NCBI GenBank assembly: GCA_019925105.1
Contig: JAHGAU010000034.1
Span: 496,001-560,000, forward strand
DNA from: Niebla homalea
Taxonomy: Eukaryota; Ascomycota; Lecanoromycetes; Lecanorales; Ramalinaceae
Length of the DNA stretch: 64,000 bases
Reading direction: 5' to 3'
Shown: in pieces, positions 57,922-64,000 of the stretch
How the letters are laid out: each line of letters starts with the position of its first letter
Numbering within the stretch: the first letter of the stretch is position 1
Notes under the pieces: generated by a model
What the model was told of the DNA's origin: nothing
The model's database searches: none
What the model saw: the letters and a program-made list of their open reading frames with translations, nothing else
Program-made: the position numbers and the translations under genes

Positions 57922-60126
57922 TCATGCATATCCAAACCCTTCCTCCCAAAAGTACACACCCTGCGCTCCTGTTCCCTTATGGATGGCGCGTTCATCACTC
58001 AGCGCCACAACGCTGCTACGCACATCATCGTTCAATCCTTGAGGGCCGCAGACGACTACTGCACTTTCTCCCAGAGCCTGCTCAAGAGTTTTCCGGATGA
58101 GCGTTTTTGGCTGCGGTCGACCCGTGAGTATTGAGATTTGGTGCGGCATGTCGATAGGGTAGGCTTTTGGCAGTGTTCCCGGAGTTACTAATGGTCTTGA
58201 GGTGTCTGCGTCAGTGCTGGAAGTCTCCGAGATGTCGCTCTTGAGGCGTGTGGGCTCGGAAGATGGAGTACTAGATCTTTCTCCGGCCGTTGAGGATGAG
58301 GTGCTGCCGCAGCAGCATTGCTTTTTCTTTTCCGCTTGGGTGATGGCATCTTCGTCTTCAATGGTGATGGCACAGCAGCATGTGGCATCAAGTCCGCAGC
58401 TCTTCTTAATCGCCTCTGACTCCACGGCCGAGTCTGATGCGGCAGAATGGACGGACACTATTTCCAGCTTGGTTTTCTCGCCTTCTACTATGGCATCGGT
58501 GGACACCTCTTGAGGTGTGTTATGGGAGACTGGAGGAGATTTGAGCGGCGCTGATGCTTCTGAGTTTGGCTCAAGATTCGGGTCACAAGTCACATAAATG
58601 CTCATGTCAACCTGGACATTCATCCCGTTCGAGCAGAGCTGCTCCACGTCCTCGAAAAGCTGTGCGAATTGAGAGGCGAACCACCGATATTGATCGAAAG
58701 ACTTTATAATCCAAACGAAGCGAATGTAGCGAGTGACCGCGCCTTCTGACATTCGAAACCAGCTCCTTTCATTGTTTTGCGATGAGTCTTCTTTCCATCG
58801 AGCGACAATGCTTCGCACGAGGGGGAGGGTAAAGCTGCCGCCGCTACTTCCAGCAATCAGAAAGACGCTATCGAATTGGTGCAGTGGTCTCATCCTTCCA
58901 TATGGACCGTCTACCACTGCTGTGAAGCTCTGCTGAGCTGGGACATCATCACCCCTCAAGGGTAGATATTGGGATTTTTGAGCGCGAGTGAAGAAGCGCT
59001 TTGTCGCACCTTTCTTGGACTTTACCAGAAAATCCAAGCGATTGTCCCCGGGTATTGATGCAATGGTGAAAGGGTGAGACTGGAGAGGCGCGATCCCGTG
59101 GCAAGAGAGAAAGACGTGTTGACCTGGGTGCCATGAGATAGGGGGGTTTGCGATGACAAGGCGCGAGGTTCCGCAGCTCAGAGGCTCCAATGTCGCTTCG
59201 CAGCTCAAGAAGCCTGCGTTGGGTGATTTGGGATGAAAGATAGACATGTTGACAAACAAAACCCACACCGTCCGCACAGATCGGTCGAATGCGTACAGTC
59301 CAATAGGTATCCAAATGTAGGCTTTGACTTCGGCGGGCAAGTGGAGAAACACAGCGGCGAAGAAGCCAATGAAGGTGATGATGTGCTGGGCGACGAAGAA
59401 TTCATAGTTCCACCGCCGGCTGGGAGCGAAGGAGCTGAGCACAATCCAAAGAAGGATACACCAAGCGGAAAACCCTCTCTGGGTGATTTTATCGGTCTTG
59501 AGTTTGACCTTGATATAATCGTAGCGTTCCCAATCTGTAAACCAGAAGCCCATGTGAAGCGTGACTGTGAGAAAAAGGATCCGCGCCACCCAGCGATGCA
59601 ACCAGTTCAGACGTTCATAGCTTGAGCCGACTAGCAATCCAATGATGTTGTTCTTGCCCGCCAGCAAAATGACAAGAGGTAATTGAGCGGCTGCGATAAA
59701 ACCTGTCCGGTACCCGATGTCTTCCCATTGCCACTGGTCATAAGGGTCGAGCTTGTAGAAACAAAGGACCAAGACAAGGATGAGCTCCGCCAAAACCAGG
59801 GAAAGCTTGCCGACGGTCGGCGACGAGCATCGATACCTCCCAAATACGGTAAGTGATACATTCGCATTCGAGACTTCTCGCGTGATTGCAGTGACGGTCG
59901 CAGATGCCGTGAAGAAAATCGATCTTGGCTTTGCTGGGGAGTTGCCATGGCGGTTGGTCATCCTCTGCCTGGCGATGATCTTATTGAAGATATTGCCGAA
60001 AGCTGCCATGCCAATCGCGGCGCCAACGACAGCCCAGTACATTTGTTGCAAGCGAAAGAGACTTGGTGCACCGTTTCCCATCGTCATCCCGCCCATGCTG
60101 CCGCCCGACATGTCCATTCCTTCCAT
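57922..60126 (-). CDS. Plasma-membrane ferric/cupric reductase with Met-rich N-terminus and Cys clusters
   Basis: Single exon, 734 aa, FRE family. The start ATG at 60126 gives MEGMDMSGGSMGGMTMGNGA, a Met-rich head of the kind found on Ctr copper transporters. The heme-binding membrane domain shows ERLNWLHRWVARILFLTVTL, and EFFVAQHIITFIGFFAAVFL, with paired His ligands for two hemes. The FAD site is SHPFTIAS (HPFT). The NADPH site has LIAGSSGGSFTLPL and VVVCGPQGL, and the C-terminus ends in the usual aromatic/acidic FWEEGFGYA. A low-complexity insert of roughly 130 residues inside the NADPH domain carries two Cys-Cys-Cys clusters (residues 583-585 and 604-606, with Cys577 nearby). Such enzymes reduce Fe(III) or Cu(II) outside the cell. 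Head-to-head placement with a Ctr transporter points to copper. Confidence 0.93.
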   Translation of the reverse strand: MEGMDMSGGSMGGMTMGNGAPSLFRLQQMYWAVVGAAIGMAAFGNIFNKIIARQRMTNRHGNSPAKPRSIFFTASATVTAITREVSNANVSLTVFGRYRCSSPTVGKLSLVLAELILVLVLCFYKLDPYDQWQWEDIGYRTGFIAAAQLPLVILLAGKNNIIGLLVGSSYERLNWLHRWVARILFLTVTLHMGFWFTDWERYDYIKVKLKTDKITQRGFSAWCILLWIVLSSFAPSRRWNYEFFVAQHIITFIGFFAAVFLHLPAEVKAYIWIPIGLYAFDRSVRTVWVLFVNMSIFHPKSPNAGFLSCEATLEPLSCGTSRLVIANPPISWHPGQHVFLSCHGIAPLQSHPFTIASIPGDNRLDFLVKSKKGATKRFFTRAQKSQYLPLRGDDVPAQQSFTAVVDGPYGRMRPLHQFDSVFLIAGSSGGSFTLPLVRSIVARWKEDSSQNNERSWFRMSEGAVTRYIRFVWIIKSFDQYRWFASQFAQLFEDVEQLCSNGMNVQVDMSIYVTCDPNLEPNSEASAPLKSPPVSHNTPQEVSTDAIVEGEKTKLEIVSVHSAASDSAVESEAIKKSCGLDATCCCAITIEDEDAITQAEKKKQCCCGSTSSSTAGERSSTPSSEPTRLKSDISETSSTDADTSRPLVTPGTLPKAYPIDMPHQISILTGRPQPKTLIRKTLEQALGESAVVVCGPQGLNDDVRSSVVALSDERAIHKGTGAQGVYFWEEGFGYA

Positions 60127-60868
60127 CTTAACTGAGAGATGCTTAGCCACTAAGGTGATTCATGTAAGCTTCATCCAAGTTGGCTTCCTCGAACAAGTTT
60201 TCTGAATGTGAGGTAGGAAATAATTGGAGGAAAGTGAGCCACAATAATCCAGTCGACACCGGAAATTCAGAACAAAAGGGACAGCTAAGTTTCATAGACG
60301 ATCAATGTCAGGAACAAGAATCAATGCAGGACGGTAGATGCCACGTCTACATTGATTCCTGTTGTCGTTCTTTCTGCTGCGCAGGCAAGTATCACATAAT
60401 CGCCACCAATATTCACACGAAGGCCCCGCGACAAGATCTGCTACAGCAAGAGTATGAAAGCAAAGAGAGAACATTCCAGGTATGCATCATGTATGGATGT
60501 TCGGATAGTATCAGCCTAGGTTCAGTGCTTTCCCGAAAACCTTCTCACGCTAAGACTGTTCACCATCGAGGGAGAATGGTCGGTAGGGCCCAGAGGGCCA
60601 CAGAGGGTACCCTTGAATGTGAAGACAAGCGGGGCTAATGTAAGCCATTGAGCACGTTTGAGAAGGTTTTTGCTTTGTCCTTTGACTCGGGGACATTGCT
60701 CACCACAACGATTTGCCTCTTGCTTGACATCCTGAGCCAGTCTAATGTCCTCTCCCCACGCGCCTCCAGTCTTAATATCTTCCCGTGAACGCTTCCAACT
60801 TCTGCACTGCTGCATGATCAGTCTTTCTGGGTAAAAGCAGCTCAGAAAACCTCACTTTGAACAGTGGA
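60127..60868. promoter_or_regulatory. Shared divergent promoter of metalloreductase and Ctr
   Basis: 742 bp between the two start codons. Contains three ATCAATG motifs (60301-60307 plus, 60320-60326 plus, 60356-60350 minus), two of them in direct repeat (ATCAATG followed by CAGG) and the third inverted within a 14-bp imperfect inverted repeat (60313-60326 and 60350-60363). Four GCTCA/TGAGC pentamers are also scattered; GCTCA is part of the yeast Mac1 site but the full TTTGCTCA is not present. Confidence 0.6.
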
Positions 60869-61536
60869 ATGGATATGTCAGGAATGTCACACTCGCACGC
60901 TGCTGGATCGCCTACCTCGTCTTCCATGCCCATGTCCACGGCGTCCATGTCCGGAATGGGTATGACGACGATGCAGATGGTCTTTCAGAATTCGCAATCG
61001 ACGAACCTCTTCTCTTCCACGTGGCATCCTACGAGTACAGGCGCATATACCGGAACCTGCATCTTTCTTATCGTGCTGGCCGCTCTCCTTCGAGGCTTAT
61101 ACGCTGGCAAGCACGTACTAGAGCAAAAGTGGCACGATAAAGCATTGGAAAGACGATATATCAGAGTACAAGGAACACCAACCGAAGCACACCGAATCGA
61201 CGCAGATGCCGACAGCTCGTACGGAACATTAGTGACGGCACGAGGGAAGGAAGAGAGCGTGAAAGTAGTCACCCCCCGGACCAGACCTGTGATGCCATGG
61301 AGATTGAGCATCGACCTCCCACGGGCTCTCTACACCACCCTCACAGCAGGTGTTGGATATCTTGTGTAGGCTCCCCCGTTCCCCGATCTCGACTTTTGTT
61401 TAAGGAGGCTGACAAGGACCTCTGTAGGATGTTGGCTGTCATGACAATGAACCTCGGTTACTTTCTATCCGTCCTCGCTGGTATATTTGTGGGAGAGCTT
61501 GCGGTGGGCCGGTATGCTCAACTCGAGGAGCATTGA
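60869..61536 (+). CDS. Ctr-type high-affinity copper transporter
   Basis: Two exons (60869-61365, 61428-61536), 201 aa. The Met/His-rich extracellular N-terminus (MDMSGMSHSHAAG, then MPMSTASMSGMGMTTMQM) binds Cu(I). Transmembrane helix 1 is GTCIFLIVLAALLRGLYAGK. After a cytosolic loop, the spliced second part reads VGYLVMLAVMTMNLGYFLSV and LAGIFVGELAVGRY, giving the MxxxM selectivity motif in helix 2 and GxxxG packing (GIFVG) in helix 3. Ctr proteins form trimers that import Cu(I). Without the 62-nt intron (donor GTAGGC at 61366) the frame stops at once after GYLV. The gene is divergent from the metalloreductase and 680 bp upstream of the X325/BIM1 gene. Confidence 0.95.
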
Positions 61537-62216
61537 TCGTGAAGGGATTGCGATCTAAGAGGACAATGCGAGCTCAGGTGGGACTTTGGTTCTACCAAGC
61601 GTAAGCGTGCACTTGAGAAGAGCATCATGATCGTAACGGTGACGACGATGAGATGACGGGTGCAGATCTGATAAGGGGGGTATACCCTGATGCTCTTCCA
61701 TGATGATGCTGTGATTACATGGATCCAATAGAATAATCCGGGAATAATCCGACTATGAGTTGGGTTAAATGCCAAGAAACGCCGAGCACAATAGACTGCC
61801 AAAGCTCTAGCAGCAGACACAAACTCCCCGGTTTCAGACATTTCTCCTTCAGAACTCGCCATCAACCAATCAACTTATATGCCAATCCCTGCAATGAGTC
61901 GTGTGTATCAATCTTGCATTCAAATTCTTCAATAAGCGAATCTAGATGCCTCGCTATCACTTGTCGGTTTGCTGGTTGTTGCATGCGTCGGGCCTTTGCC
62001 CCATGTGGGCCATGTGGCCATCGATCCTTTGAGCAAGTTTGCGTCGATTTTCCCCCCACAGCACATGTCCGATGGTTCCATTGTTTTAGATTTTCCTGTC
62101 CCTCTGTCCTTTCATTGTGTTGCGAAGAAATGCATCATTGATCTCAGCAGTCGTCTCTCAAAACCGACGTGTACTTCTCTCAGTAGAAGACCTTCTTCCA
62201 GGAAGCTTGAAAGAGC
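61537..62216. promoter_or_regulatory. Interval between Ctr and X325/BIM1 genes
   Basis: 680 bp, 3' UTR of the Ctr gene followed by the promoter and leader of the X325/BIM1 gene. No gene seen and no clear TATA box. No copy of the ATCAATG motif cluster of the divergent promoter was noticed here. Confidence 0.4.
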
Positions 62217-62977
62217 ATGCATTTTCCCATTCTACTCAGCCTAGCACTGTGTCTCTACCCTCTTCTCTCCTCCGCCCATTTCCAGCTCCAATCCCCTCCA
62301 GCCCGTGGCTACGATGAAGACACCCTCGCCACCTACCCCTGCGGTGGGCAAGACAAAGTCAGCAACAACCGCTCCATATTCCCACTGGCTGGCGGTCCCA
62401 TCCAACTCAACATGGAGCACGATCACGCCGAGGTGCAGGTGAACATCGCCATGGGCAGCGACACTACTGATGGTAATGCTTTCAACATGTCTCTGGTGCC
62501 AATCCTGCTAGAGGAAGGGATTGGGAAATTTTGCTTGGGAGATGTGATGATCCCGGCGGGGATGGATGTGAAGGATGGAATGAATGCAACCATTCAGGTC
62601 ATCACGAATGGGGATCCGCAGGGGGGGCTGTACAATGTTAGTGCCTGGCCTTTTCCTATTTGCATGTTGCCAAGTCACTTTTGATATCTTCTCGGGCTGT
62701 CTGGTGGGATGCTGACTGTTTTCCGCAGTGCGCAGACATCACCTTCTCGTCCAGTGCTCAACCCGGCCCCTGCACCAATGGAACTGGGGTCCAAGCAGCG
62801 TCATACACCGGGAGCAACAAGAATGCCAATGACAGCGATTCATCAACTGGGACCACAAGCGCATCGGGTGTAGCTCCTTCAGCGACTGGAAGCAGTGGTG
62901 GCGGGAAAGTGGAGAGCATTGATTTGGTTCTACTGAGCGCGTTCGCTGGAGCTATGGTGGTGGCTTTGGGATTGTGA
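62217..62977 (+). CDS. X325/BIM1-type histidine-brace copper-binding protein, GPI-anchored
   Basis: Two exons (62217-62636, 62729-62977), 222 aa. The signal peptide (residues 1-20, MHFPILLSLALCLYPLLSSA) is followed directly by His21 in HFQLQSPPARGYDEDTLATY, so cleavage exposes an N-terminal His as in the LPMO-like X325 family and Cryptococcus Bim1. A second His lies in IQLNMEHDHAEVQV (His68/70). The blocks PCGG, NRSIFPLAGGPIQLNM, MNATIQVITNGDPQGGLYN and, after the intron, CADITFSSS are family hallmarks, with Cys pairs for disulphides. The tail is Ser/Thr/Gly-rich and ends in a hydrophobic segment (LVLLSAFAGAMVVALGL) with a small-residue site before it, a GPI signal. Family members bind Cu(II) but do not oxidise polysaccharides; Bim1 works with Ctr1 in copper uptake in Cryptococcus. 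Here it neighbours a Ctr gene. Confidence 0.92.
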
Positions 62978-64000
62978 GCCCCTGACTTAGGATCACGGAG
63001 GCGATGAGGCTCAAGCCATGTAGCCGTGGATGCACAACAGAGCACTAGTCATACAAAGCGTGCCCTCAAAAAAACCTTGTAAGCCTGTAGTGAGAGACTT
63101 CTAAGCAGCAAGTGTTTACAGCTTTTTAAAGGCAAAATGCACGATATCGCTATGCTATGCCTCCTGCTACGGAAAGCGATGTGCGCTTTCATTTGTTATG
63201 TCCAGGGTAGGAATCAACCGCCTTAGCATTTTCTTCTGATTTCGCCTTCCGGGTCCTTCGCCGTCTATCGAGTGTGTTCTCTCCTCAGGGTGATTATTAC
63301 CAACCAGTCCATCATAATGATGTCCACGATGTTGGATAGAATCTACTCCAGGAATAAGAGCATACTAAAAAGTCCGTTGAAGTGGTGACCACAATGCCGT
63401 CAGTGCCTGCTCATTGTTCCCTACCCTCTACCGGTCTGTCGTAAACTCTCATGCTCCGACAGTATCACCAGTCGTTCATGCCTTTGAGGTATCGTCTCTT
63501 TGCAGGACGTCTGAGGCGTGCTTTTGACAGATGGGAAGGCCGGGGCATACCAAATGAGCCAGGCGCTGTGTGCTTTGAAGCGGAAGCCAGAGTGTCGTCT
63601 CTTTTCAGGACGTCTGAGGCAAGAAGTGATCGATTAGAAAGTTGAGGTGTCGTGTACTAGTCCGAGGTGAACTTGGCATTGTTGGGCTCGAGTAGGAGTG
63701 AAAGGGACTAATTGGGGCAAGCTGTTATGATGTTGTCTACCATGGTCGGTCTCATGACTCGGGGTACGTGTCGCACACGTAAAAATATATCAATCGCTGC
63801 AAGGTGCTGTGAAGTGTATGGCGTCCGTCGCCATGCTAATTTTATGTCAATGACTGTTGTGACACCAGATCAGCGCGAGCAAGTACAAGTCGCTGCGGAA
63901 ACCCCGCTAGGCCAAGGTTTATCCCATCAACAACGGTACACCCTACGAAAGGCAGGAAGATGTTTGGTTGCTGCAAGACGATTTCAATTGTCCGAAAAAG
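62978..64000. other. Right-edge region, no gene seen
   Basis: 3' flank of the X325/BIM1 gene. A 26-bp direct repeat occurs at 63492-63517 and 63595-63620 inside a short open frame with no known domain. Nothing else recognised up to the window end. Confidence 0.45.
63492..63620 (+). repeat. 26-bp direct repeat pair, 103 bp apart
   Basis: TCGTCTCTTTGCAGGACGTC followed by TGAGGC at 63492 recurs at 63595 with one mismatch (G to T). Copies lie in different reading frames of the open stretch, so the repeat is not a protein repeat. Confidence 0.85.

Noticed and set aside
60690..60706. Mac1-type copper response element
   Set aside because: ATTGCTCAC is one base from TTTGCTCA; with GCTCA occurring only slightly more often than chance in the interval I do not call it a site.
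62217..62977. Active lytic polysaccharide monooxygenase
   Set aside because: The N-terminal His and size resemble LPMOs, but the PCGG, NGDPQGGLYN and CADITFS blocks and the GPI tail place it in X325/BIM1, whose members lack polysaccharide oxidation.
1..64000. CRISPR arrays, prokaryotic operons, insertion sequences
   Set aside because: Spliceosomal introns, eukaryotic gene families and monocistronic layout show nuclear fungal DNA; no array or transposase was seen.

Overview
The window is nuclear DNA from a filamentous ascomycete (Pezizomycotina). Genes are monocistronic, sit on both strands, and most carry short spliceosomal introns (about 45-440 nt, GT-AG, one GC-AG). The gene set is typical of the group: AreA-type GATA factor, NimA, a Sid2/Dbf2 (SidB) kinase, Zn2Cys6 factors, an RTA1 protein, a DASH-complex Hsk3, and cryptochrome-DASH with a Gly/Arg tail. 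I infer the class only loosely (Dothideomycete-like is possible) and cannot prove it from sequence alone.

Left third (1-17.6 kb): a roadblock dynein light chain cut by the left edge, an Hsp12-type stress protein, a Dbf2/Sid2 NDR kinase, meiotic cohesin Rec8 (seven exons), an FMN-dependent alpha-hydroxy-acid oxidase/lactate monooxygenase-like enzyme, a secreted CREG-type protein, ribosomal protein eS30, and a Zn2Cys6 factor. From 17.6 to about 24.1 kb I find no gene that I can defend. An imperfect direct repeat and a TATA-led candidate small gene lie at its right border.

Middle (24.6-46.2 kb): a WBP11-like splicing factor, an ankyrin/double-BTB protein, tRNA-Ser(GCT), NAC-beta (EGD1), an SDR oxidoreductase, a second Zn2Cys6 factor, an RTA1 protein whose exons do not join cleanly, a proline-iminopeptidase-like hydrolase, CRY-DASH, a 3.7 kb gene-poor stretch, and AreA.

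Right (46.2-64 kb): Hsk3, a ketopantoate-reductase-fold protein with a very long disordered tail, NimA, and then the most interesting locus. This is a ferric/cupric reductase and a Ctr copper transporter transcribed divergently from a shared 742-bp promoter, followed directly by a secreted, probably GPI-anchored X325/BIM1-type histidine-brace protein. Together they look like a compact copper-acquisition module: reduce Cu(II), bind it at the surface, import Cu(I). The reductase itself has a Ctr-like Met-rich N-terminus and two Cys-Cys-Cys clusters. The shared promoter holds three copies of ATCAATG in direct and inverted arrangement.

All exon joins were worked out by hand from splice signals, reading frame and family motifs. 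Where a join is uncertain (WBP11, RTA1, second Zn2Cys6 factor) the entry says so.
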